A stretch of 64,000 bases of DNA from Diphasiastrum complanatum. Lineage: Eukaryota > Streptophyta > Lycopodiopsida > Lycopodiales > Lycopodiaceae. A program made the position numbers and the translations under genes. The stretch spans positions 62,316,171-62,380,170 of the forward strand of contig CM055101.1 of NCBI GenBank assembly GCA_029204225.1, given 5' to 3'. This document shows positions 48,103 to 61,326 of this stretch, in pieces (within the stretch, counting starts at the first letter, position 1; every line of letters begins with the position of its first letter). The notes under the pieces are model-generated. The model was not told the DNA's origin. It made no database searches and saw only the letters and a list, made by a program, of their open reading frames with translations.

Positions 48103-51100
48103 ATGGCTTCAATCAGCAGCATGCAGAGCAAGATCTGCACAATACTTGATTCTTCAGGCTATTCCCCTGAGTGGATGGCACAGAAGAAATGCCTACGACA
48201 ACAAGCAAGGAGCTACGTGAATGGAGGGAGAAAAACGACAAGGTAGTAGCCTTGCTATCATCTTCCATCGAAGATAGTCTAACACTTGACCTGGCTACAC
48301 TCTCCAAAGCTGAGGAGATGTGGGATGCATTACTCACCAGATTTTAGACAAAATCAAGAAGTCAAATCATTATGTTGGAAGATCAGTTGACGAATTTGTA
48401 GTGGGATGGAAAAGACCTCACTTCTTTCGTAAGAAAGATCAAGGATCTGTTTCTATCACTACATAACTTTGAACAGAGAACGTTGTGTCAGCTGAGAAGC
48501 AGCTCACGTACCTGCTAAGAGCCTTACCCAGATCAGTCCAGACGACAAGAACCCTGCTCACGAAAGATCCCGCCATGAACCTCGAAAAGGCAATTGTTGA
48601 GATTCGAGAGGAAGTCGAGGCCAGAGAACATCTTGATCACAAAGATGGTTCTGATCAGGCCCTCTACGACAATAAAGAAAAATCAAAAAAGAACTTTAAG
48701 CCTAAGAGGGAGTCCAATCAGAGGCAGGATCGTGACCAACAAGCAGAGGGAACAAGCAAAGGCAACTGGAAGACCAAAGGGAGGTCGAAACAACAAGGTG
48801 CAGACAAGAAGACTTGTGTGAGATGCAGAAGAGACGGGCATACAGTAGATACATGCTGGCTCAATCCCAAGATTGAGTGTATCCATTGCCACAAGAAGGA
48901 TCACGCAGCCATGGATTGCCGCCAGAACCCGAGAAACAAGTCAACACAGAATAGACGGGAGAACAACAGTAGCTCATCCTATGTCAAGGAGTCCGAGAGC
49001 TCGAAAATGGGCGAAGAAAGAACGAACAGAAATTGTTCGATCGCCTATATCTGTGAAGGCGTGTGTGCAGCATCAACATCTGACACACATGAGGTGATCC
49101 TAGATTCAAGAGCCACCTCACACTTCATGACATCAAGACGAATCATGTCTGATTTCAAAAGTGCAAATCCCTCAAGATTCATAGTTCTTGGAGATGGATC
49201 TAGACATCAAGTGAACAATATTGGTTCACTATGGCTCAACACCAATGGCAGAGACAGACGACTCGAAGACGTTCTGTTCATGCCTACTCTACAACAAGAC
49301 TTGCTCTCTGTAGCAAGAATAGCAGATGCAGGGATGCGTGTGACCTTTTCTAACGAAACATGCAATGTGATTAATGCCAGTACCAGTACTCTCATCGCTG
49401 AAAGTAGAAGGAAAGGGAACCTATATCATCTGAAGGTATGCCTACCTGCTAATTAGTGCATCAGACTCATGACGACTCGCCAGACACTCTATGGCACATA
49501 AGACTCTGCCACATGAACTCAATGGCACTTTACCAGGCAAGCCATCATGGAGCGATAACAGGGGTCAACATCTCGAATGCAACCAATTCGACCACCTTTG
49601 ATGCGTGTTTGAAAGGCAAGATATCACGCACACCATTCATTAAAGACTCCTACAGAACGACAAAGATTTTGGAGCTAGTGCACTCTGACATCTGCGGACC
49701 ATTCAACGTGATCTCAGTAGGAGGTTCAAAGTACTATATAGCCTTCATTGATGATTATAGCAAATTTATCAGAGTGTATTTTATTCAGAATAAATCTTAA
49801 GCACTTGATAAATTCATTAAATATGTGAATTGGGTTGAGAAATGTACAGGCAGCAAAGTGAAGCAGATCAGAATAGATCGAGGTAGCGACATCTCGAATC
49901 GCTTCACTGACTTCTGTAATGATCGTGGCTTCATTCACAGAAGAACTGCAACCTACACACCGCAGCACAATGGTGCTGCTGAACAAAAGAACATGACCCT
50001 GATGGAAGCAGCTAGATGCATGATGGCCTACTCGAAAGCTCCAAGGGCATTGTGGGTTGAAGCAGTAGCTACAACCGCATACATCCTAAACAAAACAGGC
50101 AAGTCTGGTGTTCCTCACACGACACCACATGAACTATGGTAGGGTAGAAAGCCCAACCTGTCTCACGTCAGAATCTTTGGTTGTGCAGCATATGCACATA
50201 TTTTTGATAAGCTTCGAAAGAAGCTTGATGAGAAAGCCGAGCAGGGATTTCTAGTAGGTTATGACAACAATTCATCATACGATAGAGTCTACATGTCAGA
50301 CATGAACACTGTGAAAACAGTGAGAGATGTCAGATTTGATGAGGGCAGGACAATGGCCAATGACGACCCTGTTAGCTACGAACTTTTGGAGAGACAGTAC
50401 TATGACCTACTGCCAACGACAGAGGGAGCAGAAGACGAACACGAAAATGAAGATTTTCGAGTTGTCTCCCATTCGAATGACGAATCTGACGAAGAAATAT
50501 TCGAGAGGCAATCTGCTGCCGTAGTTCCTGTAAACCAAGATGGTTTCGGACCAAGCAGAGCAGACAAAGGCAAAGGCATAGCTATTCCAGGAGGATCTCC
50601 CAGAAGGTCGACAAGACCACAAAGAGCGCCAGCAATATATGTGTCAAGCAGCTTAGCTTCTACATTAGAAGAGTTTTCGGATTCAGTGGCAAACCACAGA
50701 CATTCGAGGAAGCGATTGAGAGTCCAGAAAAGGACAGATGGATCCAAGCCATGAACGAAGAGACGGAATCCATGAGGAAGAAACAGGTATGGACGCTGGA
50801 GCCATTACCACATAAGCGCAAGACTGTCAAATGCAAATGGGTCTTCAAGCTCAAATACGGACCAGACGGAAATGTGACAAAATACAAGGCAAGACTGGTA
50901 GCGAAAGATTTTTCTCAGAGATACGGTATTGACTACTTTGAAACCTTCTCTCCTGTCATCAAACATTCGTCCTTACGTCTGTTATTTGCATATGCAGCAG
51001 CTTATGACCTCAGGATCCACATTGTGGACGAGAAGACAGCCTTCTTGCATGGCGAATTAGACGAAGAGGTCTACATGGATCAACCCCTAGGATATGTCTC

Positions 51101-51933
51101 GAATTCACTTCCTGACTATGCATGCAGAATGCATAGAAGCATCTACGGTCTGAAACAATCAGCCCGACAATAGTACAAGAAGAAAGATCAAGCCCTGAAA
51201 TCATTAAGATTCAAGCCTCTGTTGGCTGATTCCAATGTACATGTCAGAGTTACAGATGGGCAGATCATTATCATGGCTGTGTATGTGGACGACACTCTGA
51301 TACTTTGTAGGAGTGAGCAGCTAATAGCTGAAGTTAAGACAGACATCTCGAACCATTTCGAGATAGTGGATCTGGGAGAAGCCAAGTGTTACCTAGGCTT
51401 GCAAATTGAAAGGGACTACGAGGGAGGTAAGTTATAGCTTCACCAGTCCAGATACATCCAAAAGATCCTAGAGGACTTTGGGATGCTGAACTGCAAAGGA
51501 GCGAACACTCCAATGCTCGTTGGGATGGTGTTGATGAATGATGATTGTCCAAAGATTGAGGAAGAGAGAGAACAGATGCAGCTCACACCTAATTGTACCT
51601 TGTTGACAGCACACATCCTGATATTGCTTATGTAGTATTCAGGATGAGCCAATTTTGCATGAATCCAGGCTCAACACATTGGAAGATTGCAAAACAAATT
51701 TTGCAATATCTTCAATTAACGAGGGATTATGGCTTGTGTTATTGTCGTGGTGCAGGTTTCAGGATACTTTCCTACAGTGACGCTAGCTAGGCATCTCTTA
51801 AAGACGATTGTAAAAGTGTCTCAGGAGGATGCACCATCACATCAGGAGTAGCAGTTCTCTGGGTCAACAAGAAGCAGACCATTGTAGCCCATTCATCCTG
51901 TGAAGCAGAGTACGTTGCAGCAGCAAAGATGGC
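48103..51933 (+). pseudogene. Element B gag-pol remnant
   Basis: Gag starts at 48103 (MASISSMQSKICTILDSSG) but has an internal deletion and frameshift. The frame 48485-49456 carries two CCHC knuckles (CVRCRRDGHTVDTC, CIHCHKKDHAAMDC) and a protease with ILDSRATSHF, where the active-site glycine is arginine. Integrase runs 49456-50142 (HSDICGPF, IRIDRG, HNGAAEQKN), broken by TAA at 49798. RT starts near 50710 (WIQAMNEE, CKWVFKLKYGPDG, YKARLVAKDFSQRYGIDYFE, YGLKQSARQ) with a stop at 51171, then AVYVDDTLIL (YVDD intact) and YLGLQIERD. RNase H is partial, from SDAS with a TAG to SSCEAEYVAAAKMA. Multiple stops and shifts make it non-autonomous. Confidence 0.92.
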
Positions 51934-52942
51934 CAAGCCTTGCTAGTTTTCAACCCTCAGCCTGACGAAGATGTTTGCGAACATGAAAGTCAGGAGACAC
52001 GAAGGACGAAAAGTTTTGCAAACACGAAAGTCACAAGAAACGAAGACAAACGGTATGTGAACACGAAAGTCAAAGCAGACGAAGATGAACGGTTTGTGAA
52101 CATGAAAGATTCACGAACGAGAATCTTTTGCGGTCCAGTACGAGAGAAGGCAAATGACCAAAATGAAACCAATGACGAAAACGAAACCTTCTCCTGCCCT
52201 CCACGCTCCAAAGAGTACCAGCAAGATCATGCAAGTACCCACAACTACAGATATCTGATCTGATGGTATGACGTCAGCAGATACATTTTTGGTCGTGGCT
52301 AATCTACCACTCTTGTAATTCTCGGATTAGTTGTAGATGCTTAATCACTCTAATCTCAGATTTACATAGAGCGACCATACTTACTGGATGATACTTGACA
52401 TATAGATCAACAGAATACACATACAGTGTAACGTAGTAGTTTGATGCTAGTAAGCAATCAAGACGAAATACAGACAACAAGTCCGCCTGCGTGCGAGACG
52501 AGCTCTGTGATCAGGATCCATAGAGATCCAACTATCTGCTAGTAAAGCGAGACGATTACTCGTGAGAGAACCATGTTTCTCCCACGCCAACGCACTGCGT
52601 GAATTTGCATGTAGTGCTTGAAGAAAACAGAGGAAGATCAATATAGATAATTTCTCTTGTTGTGTCTGATCTCGAATGCAAATGTATCTGCTGTTACTCG
52701 TATGTCTGAGTTTTCTTGTTCATTTTAATTCCGCACCTTGGTTGAAACTATGTTGAATGCTGCATTAATTTTATAAACGTAGATCAGTAGTGCCTGACTA
52801 CATTCTGGAGGATTGTAGGAGTGATTCAGCTGGCAATGTCCGGCGATCGCATCTGAACTCCATCCGAGTCGCAAGAGGATTGTGGTTCCTTCACGAAAGC
52901 TTCACGACTGCGAAATCCAAATCGTGATTCTGATTCTCATCA
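51934..52942 (+). repeat. Right LTR of element B
   Basis: Matches the left LTR from CAAGCCTTGCTAG to the CA end, with scattered differences. Near its 3' end it has an extra segment (about 52864-52890, GTCGCAAGAGGATTGTGG) absent from the left copy. Confidence 0.9.
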
Positions 52943-52947
52943 GAGAT

Positions 52948-55285
<2,338 letters not shown>

Positions 55286-55639
55286 TCATGCAAATCTCCA
55301 AGAGAAAATGTCATCATACATCCATGCAATCGAAGTGGTGCTCCATCTTCCATCCATGGACCATTCCAATCTCCATTCCACATTTGTTAGCTCTTTAGAC
55401 TTGCACGAACTATTAATGTAACCAGCTACATTTCCATCAATAACATCTCCTACTATAACACGCATATGTTTGACTGGAACACGTGGATCCTCGTAAAGTG
55501 CATATGCCTTCATCCTAGGATAATCCGGCCAAAGGTCTTTCCATTTTGAGTACTTGTAACGTTTTCCTCCATACGGAAAGAGAGCTTCTCCCTTTTCAAA
55601 ACTATATGTTTGAGACAATCTATAAATCATTTGAGACAT
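55286..55639 (-). CDS. Hypothetical 117-aa frame, possible SET-domain fragment
   Basis: The minus-strand frame starts MSQMIYRLSQTYSFEKGEAL and includes YPRMKAYALYEDPRVPVKHM and VGDVIDGNVAGYINSSCKSK. The N-x-AGYINSSC block resembles the N[HS]SC-type motif near the end of SET methyltransferase domains, but the rest of a SET domain (GxG, YxG, pre-SET cysteines) is not present. It has no introns or neighbouring exons that I could find. It may be a captured gene fragment. I would not assign methyltransferase activity. Confidence 0.3.
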   Translation of the reverse strand: MSQMIYRLSQTYSFEKGEALFPYGGKRYKYSKWKDLWPDYPRMKAYALYEDPRVPVKHMRVIVGDVIDGNVAGYINSSCKSKELTNVEWRLEWSMDGRWSTTSIAWMYDDIFSWRFA

Positions 55640-57120
55640 TGTTTTTACTCTTTAAAACCTTGTAGATATTTTGGCCTAAACCTACACATCAAAATATGAT
55701 AAGTGAATGTATGAGTGCATAGTCAATTTTGAGTAGGAAAGTCAAATTAAAAAAATGAGAGCAACCTTTGAAGCAATTGTGTTACAATTTTGCAAATTTT
55801 GAATAAACATTGTACCATATGTGTTTGCGTTTATTATCTGTTGCATGTTTATCATTCTAACCTTCATGCAATTTCAATTATTTCTATGCTTGTATTTAGA
55901 TCTTTGTAGTGTACATAATTCTTGCTCTTACCTATACATTAAAGCAGCAAGTCAATTCATAACCACACAAAGAAGCAAAATAGAGAAAATCAAAGTCGGT
56001 TCAAATATATTCATTGGAATTCACTTAAATGTGTATCAATATTGAGGAAAAAATTCACATATATGTACGAATCTCTCACTGACACGAAAACAAAAACATT
56101 GAGAAATATCATATTGCAACAATGTAAGCTCTAATCAAATCTGATTCAGTGTCCAATTATTTTTCACTTCAATTGTTCTATCTTTCCAAAAGCTCCTATA
56201 ATCCATATTTGATTTTTTTTTTCTTTTGCAAAAAGCACCTCTTGATTAGAAATGCATTAAAACCCATTGAAACTTTCTATAGAGACATATTGTCCAAGAG
56301 CCTTCAGAGTCTTTCTCATCACAAATGGAATTTGAAGCATGTTACTTTGTGGCCTACAATCGCTAGAAGCCATCAAAAAGTGTAAAGAGAATGAATATTA
56401 GAGTTTGAAACTAAAATTGGATGAATTGTTAAGAAAATAAGAAACCAATTTTTTAATGAATGTCGACTCTCTTCCCTGTTGGTTTAACTATGATTAGTTC
56501 AAATAGACCGATGTTAACCATATGTGTTAAGAATCGGACATTCGAGAGACTTGCGGGTAGCAAGTATGGTCCAATCGCAAGAGTTTTGAATTTTACAAAT
56601 ATATGAGTAGGAAACTCCCAGAAAATTTCTACCAACAACAAGGTTACAATCTTTCACAAGTGTAGATACATGACTGGGCCATGTATACACCAAATAGCTG
56701 GAAAGTCAAAAACAATATCTTGACAAAAGGCTAGTGTCAAGTTTGTCGAGTCGAGTCAGTGTCGATGTCAATGTTGATGGTGAATCCTCTGGCTCGAACT
56801 CGAATATTTGGAGTCGAGTCAACTTTTGCTCTGCTTTGAATATCTGTGTATTTTTGTAGACTGTTCGAATGTGCGTGTAAAAAGATTGCCTCAAATAACA
56901 ATTCATTTATGCATATTGTTGTAGAGAGTGAGTATTTACAATTTACTAGAGTGCTCAAAAGATGGAATTAGGTGAGTAGGAGTAAGATTAAACTCCAACA
57001 CGTAGATTACCTCCTTGATGCTCCTACTACCATTAAGTAGCTGGATGAAAAACATGCCAATCCCTCTGATCTTGCACACCTCTCCATTTATTTGTGAAGT
57101 TCCATTGTCCAGCTCATTTA
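55640..57120. other. Intergenic, no gene recognised
   Basis: AT-rich; no motif found. GTCGAGTCGAGTCAGTGTCG near 56746 is a small simple-repeat patch. Confidence 0.45.
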
Positions 57121-57545
57121 CATGGTTGAACTAGTTTCAATTGCATGTCATGTGTCTAGTGTCTCCAGAATCAATATACCATGGTTGAACTAGTTTCAAC
57201 CCCCCGTCATATGTCTAGTGTCTCCAGAATCAATATACCATGTCTGATGTCCTTGATTTACTGATAACACAAATGAATATGCCAAAATCTTCAATCGGTG
57301 TCTAAGTTGACAAGATGGCTAGATTGCTTAAGCTTTTCTTTGTCGAAATTCACCAAATATTTTTTACTCACTCTTCCAATGGCCCTTCTTACCACAATAG
57401 AAGCATTTTCTCTTGTTTTTGCCCTTGCTCAGTGAAGCTTCATCGCCATGAGGCTTGGGATTTTGTTGATTTCACTTCCCCTCGCCTTACTTTTGGCATG
57501 CCATCAAAGCTTGATCTTTGGCATTGTGAAGTCAAGCCTTGATCG
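57121..57545 (-). pseudogene. Copia gag/protease relic with duplicated active site
   Basis: On the minus strand a CCHC knuckle start, KCFYCGKKGHWKSE (57377-57410), is preceded by ASLSKGKNK. Downstream, WYIDSGDTRHMT marks the aspartic protease active site. The 59-bp unit holding it is present twice in tandem (57121-57179 and 57180-57238), which shifts the frame. Stops are frequent. No LTR was identified. Confidence 0.75.
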
Positions 57546-58367
57546 AGAGAGTGAGAGTAATTGAAAAAATAGGGAGATTGCTTTGTCAATTGCTTTGATC
57601 AACTATATAAGCTTAGTAGGATCACAACTCAACTACCGTGAACAATTATCGGGCACATGATTTCCTTTTCGTGATCAGATTGTTGTACTACAAATCTTTG
57701 CTTACAAGTGAGATCCAACAACCCTTCATCGGTAAAACGTAAGAATAATGGCAAATCTAATACTTGTCAATTCTAAGACTCATTTAAAATTAACTCTATT
57801 GGTGTCCATTGATAACCTTGCATTTGCTTAGGCTATTGGCACATGAACTAACACACATTAGCAATTGGACTCGATCTCATTTGTGGCAATCAAGGAGCAT
57901 AGCGTAACCTCCCTTAAATCGTAGCATAAGCCCGACTAGTGTTCGGGAAAGCCGACATCTCTTGAGAACCGACATCTTTCTTTGAAAACCAATTTCATAA
58001 AAAACTTACATGAAGTTGACTTTAAAAAACCAATAACTTTTTTTTTAAATACAGAAAATTTTATGTTTCTAATTTTCATATGGAGGAAATTTGTGTATAG
58101 GAAATAAAGTAGATCCTTATAAAACTTGGGTGTATAAGTTTATTGAGTTAAAAATAATTTATCAATGCAAATATCTTATATTTTGCCGATAAAAAATTTG
58201 AGATGCAGGATCTGGAAGGCAAAAAATCATAAAAAAATCGACAACTTAAAAAGAAATGCAAGAAATTGGAGGGAGGTTTCTTGAACATTGCCTCAAGACT
58301 TACCAATGGAACTTGCCTTACACAATTTGTGGGATTTTAGCGTTGACCTTTTAATTTAAGTTCTATA
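57546..58367. other. Intergenic, no gene recognised
   Basis: No coding motif, PBS or repeat beyond A/T runs. Confidence 0.45.
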
Positions 58368-58573
58368 CTAGCAATGTGAGCCCGCAAGTCTACGGGCGGG
58401 CAAGGTAGGGTTTTGGGCTGTTGGGCAAAGGGGAGAGTACAAAATTTTAAAAATGGGGAGTTTTTTTTTCTTGGCAGGGTCAGGCTGCCCCACAGGCAGC
58501 GTGACTGCTGCCCAAAAACATGAAGGAAAATTTCAAAAAAAAAAGGGAACACTATTATTTTGATTATAATAGA
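58368..58573 (-). mobile_element. Small non-autonomous Helitron (206 bp)
   Basis: Read on the minus strand it starts TCTATTATAATC (TC end at 58573) directly after an A. It ends with a GC hairpin (CCCGCCCGTAGACTTGCGGG, 58382-58401) followed by TCACATTG and CTAG at 58371-58368, with T as the next host base. TC start, hairpin near the 3' end, CTRR terminus and insertion between A and T are the Helitron hallmarks. No RepHel gene is inside, so it would depend on an autonomous relative. Confidence 0.72.
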
Positions 58574-58669
58574 TAAATTATGAAAGTCTAGCGAGAGCGA
58601 GCAAAGCGACAAGCCGGATTTGTTGGGACGTCGGTTCATTATTCATATTTTAGTTTGTTGGGACTAAAA

Positions 58670-58760
58670 TTTCAACCATGTGGCAGGGTTTTATTGGCCG
58701 TTGAGTTTAATTTTGTCCACGTGGCAGGGTTCCATTGGATGTTGAATTTAATTTTTTTGG
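58670..58760. repeat. Two-copy ~47-bp tandem repeat
   Basis: CATGTGGCAGGGTTTTATTG followed by GCCGTTGAGTTTAATTTTGT is repeated with changes as CACGTGGCAGGGTTCCATTG and GATGTTGAATTTAATTTTTT. Confidence 0.65.
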
Positions 58761-58869
58761 TTTTTTTTTTGTTTGGCTTGCAAGGAGTTAATTTAACGTT
58801 CGCACACGTTTAAAACGACTCTTCACAGAAAAAAAGGCGCACACTCTCTTTCTGCACATATATATATAT

Positions 58870-59082
58870 ATGTACAGGAAAAGCACATGGGATATGGCGA
58901 ACGTTCGCGATCAAACATGGAGAGAACCAACAAAACCAAACAAAATAATGGATAGATTACATGTGAATGATGTAAGTAGTAGGTGGGTTGAATCGATCAT
59001 GTCCGTTGTCGATGCAGATGGGTCGCTATATTTGGCTAATTGGAGATGGAAAGACTCGGGGGCATTGTTAATTATGATATAA
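58870..59082 (+). CDS. Hypothetical ORF, 62-70 aa
   Basis: Open frame with a possible start at 58894 (MANVRDQTWREPTKPNKIMD), reading RWVESIMSVVDADGSLYLAN to a stop at 59080. A TATATATATATAT run lies just upstream. A GTAAGT inside (about 58969) could be a donor. Family not recognised; it may be chance or a first exon of a gene continuing at 59309. Confidence 0.22.
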   Translation: MYRKSTWDMANVRDQTWREPTKPNKIMDRLHVNDVSSRWVESIMSVVDADGSLYLANWRWKDSGALLIMI

Positions 59083-59308
59083 GGAACTCAGGCGGAGTTG
59101 CACCTGTTTCGGAGCAACAGAAAGCAATAAGTCGATCCATATATGTTGCTTTGATCATCTGTCTGCTGCCTTGCTTGGATTGTTGTTTTTGGTTTTGTGC
59201 TTTGGTTTGGATTTGAGACTTATTGGGGCCACTTTTCTGTGAAGCTCCTTCATAATATTATTACTGTTAGACGATTTGTCCAGAAAATAGTTTACTCTGG
59301 AGTAATTT

Positions 59309-59794
59309 ATGGCATGTATGACCAGTTTCATGGAGCCAGGATCGCAAAACGCTGAGGATTTTGCTAGCGCCGCGTCTTCCTCGCAGCAATTCGGTGATGT
59401 TACAGCCTTATCACCCGAGCAAGTCTGTGAGACTCAAGAGATTTATTCCTTGGTTTCTAGGTTAAATACAGCCTCCGATGACATGAAATCTGATCAAACA
59501 AGTCTGAGGCCAATCAAGAATAATCCGAGCATAGACGAGTATGTGGATCAGTTTACTAGCACTGAAATCGTACTGCACGACCGTGTGATTAAGCTTCGGT
59601 CGGAGGAAGAGTATCTGACGAAGGATCTGGTGGAAGGACTGAATACAGCAAGAGAAAACATATCTATGCGTATTGTTACTTTTGGATTGAAAGAGTTGGC
59701 GTTGAGTTTTGATGGCAAGCCTTCTAATCCTTCACCCTTGGGAGGAAGGAAGATGCAACCCAATCCAGTTTGGAGCCTCTCTAAAGCTTCATGA
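59309..59794 (+). CDS. Hypothetical protein, 161 aa, single frame
   Basis: Uninterrupted frame MACMTSFMEPGSQNAEDFAS... to AS-stop. It is rich in acidic and serine residues, with a probable helical segment (HDRVIKLRSEEEYLTKDLVE GLNTAREN region, residues about 92-118). No domain recognised. The SIDEYVDQF and DLVEGLNTA pieces faintly recall copia gag helices, so a decayed gag is an alternative. No splice partners were confirmed. Confidence 0.35.
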   Translation: MACMTSFMEPGSQNAEDFASAASSSQQFGDVTALSPEQVCETQEIYSLVSRLNTASDDMKSDQTSLRPIKNNPSIDEYVDQFTSTEIVLHDRVIKLRSEEEYLTKDLVEGLNTARENISMRIVTFGLKELALSFDGKPSNPSPLGGRKMQPNPVWSLSKAS

Positions 59795-59916
59795 TGGAGA
59801 CTGGTTGAGAATTGTTCATGAGGGTGGAAAAGATGGGGATAACATATTTCAAGCATGCCCCACCGTTGGATGAGGCTGAGCCCTATATGTTATTGTAAAT
59901 ACTTGGATCTCTCTCT

Positions 59917-59987
59917 TGCACCGTGAGTCACAATTGGGAATAACATGCCATGATCATGATTGGGCACTACTTTCTCTATAGTGAATA

Positions 59988-60048
<61 letters not shown>

Positions 60049-60320
60049 ATTGGGAACATCATGCTCTCTCTAAAATGCCTCGGGCACTAATTCCTTGGTC
60101 ATCATTGGAATTGGGAATACCATGCTCTCTTGATCATGATTAGGTTCTAGTTTCTAGGTCACCATTGGAATTGGGAATATCATGCTCCCTTGGAATTGGG
60201 AATGCCCTACTCCCTCTCTTGCACCCTCGCTCACCATTGGAAATACCATGCTCCCACTCTTGCACCCTCTCTCACCATTGGGGATACCATCCTCCCTCTC
60301 TTGAGGTGAGATTTAGCATA
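59917..60320. repeat. Degenerate minisatellite (ATTGGGAATACCATGCTC core) with (CT)n
   Basis: About eight variants of ATTGGGAATACCATGCTC, often with TCACC before and CTCTTGCACCCT after, at irregular 35-70-bp spacing. A TC microsatellite occupies 59992-60045 within the field. Confidence 0.85.
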
Positions 60321-60960
60321 AGTATTAAATGGAGCCCAGTATCATTACCACATTTTTGTACATAAATGTTTGACCAGATGGAATGAACCTTTTGAATGAA
60401 GTTGTAAGTGTAATCTAATGATGCGTGATACAACACGATTATTAATGGAGACAAATATCATTACCTCATTTTTGTACATGAATGTTTGACCTGATCGCAA
60501 GTACTTTCGGAATAAAGTTGTAACTAAACTTTTTAGTTGTGTGATTTAGCATGACTAGCAAAATGGAAACAAGTGTCATTACTACATTTTTATACATCAA
60601 TGTTTGACCAAAATGCCAAGAACCCATGCTTGCATAAAGTGGTAACTTGGAAGTGTACTCTCTTGTTGGTTAATTTATCATGACTGGTTTAACAAGTTAC
60701 ATCTCCAAAGGACTTGAATTACTCCTGCATTTTCCTTTTGGTCCTTCATAGATCTGTACCTTTCGAAAAACAAAAAGCATATACACCTTAACTTCAAAAC
60801 ACATGAGGAATTGACGTGATTGAGTGGATAATTAGGCGTAGTAATACATTATTTCCATTTGATAAGAATGAAACCAATTGTGATTGCTACATTTTTTAAT
60901 ATGAATGTTTGACCAAATGGGGACTTTTTGAATTAGATGTAACTATATTCTCTTGATATG
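60304..60960. repeat. Tandem repeat of about 117-bp units
   Basis: Units begin near 60304, 60422 and 60538, each with GTGAT-TTAGCAT..., TATCATTACCACATTTTTGT and ATGAATGTTTGACC in order. A fourth, separated by about 150 bp, lies near 60820-60960. Units differ by many substitutions. It directly follows the minisatellite field. Confidence 0.8.
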
Positions 60961-61326
60961 ACTTACCAACTAAAATTCACCCAAAATAAGATCACAAATT
61001 AGCATAGGATAAATCAACAAAGTAAGCACCATGGAAGATCCAACTAGCGAAATCGTCTTCCAAAAAAAAACAGTATACATATAGCCCTTTTGGTGACAAC
61101 CCATGCATGGCCTGGGTTGCCACTTACAAGACTCATGTCCCATTGACTGGTACAACTAGTCCTAGTCTCATGATTGGACCTGACACATAGTAGCACAATA
61201 ATTCTACTTTCACTAGTAAACCAAAGACCTATAGTGATGTTTAAGAGAACTTTAATGAAGAAAATAGGTTGAAAAAATATTCCTATAGATGTCCATTTAA
61301 AAGAGAAAAAAAAGGTTGCTAGTGGA

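Larger units (their letters stand above)
46975..52942 (+). mobile_element. Ty1/copia element B (both LTRs, decayed gag-pol)
   Basis: Left LTR 46975-47986 (TGAAGAAACG...TCATCA), right LTR about 51934-52942. The target duplication is GAGAC (46970-46974) versus GAGAT (52943-52947), one mismatch. PBS TGGTATCAAAGC at 47988-47999. Internal order gag, protease, integrase, RT, RNase H is that of Ty1/copia. The right LTR lacks its first 25 or so bases because RNase H joins it directly at a shared AAGCCTTGCTAG, removing the polypurine tract. Same family as element A, opposite orientation, 27 kb apart. Confidence 0.93.

Noticed and set aside
58337-58639. 100-codon minus-strand frame
   Set aside because: Spans the Helitron hairpin and A/T runs; no protein motif.
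60304-60960. CRISPR-like array
   Set aside because: Units are long, diverged and contiguous, with no short identical repeats and unique spacers; plant nuclear context.
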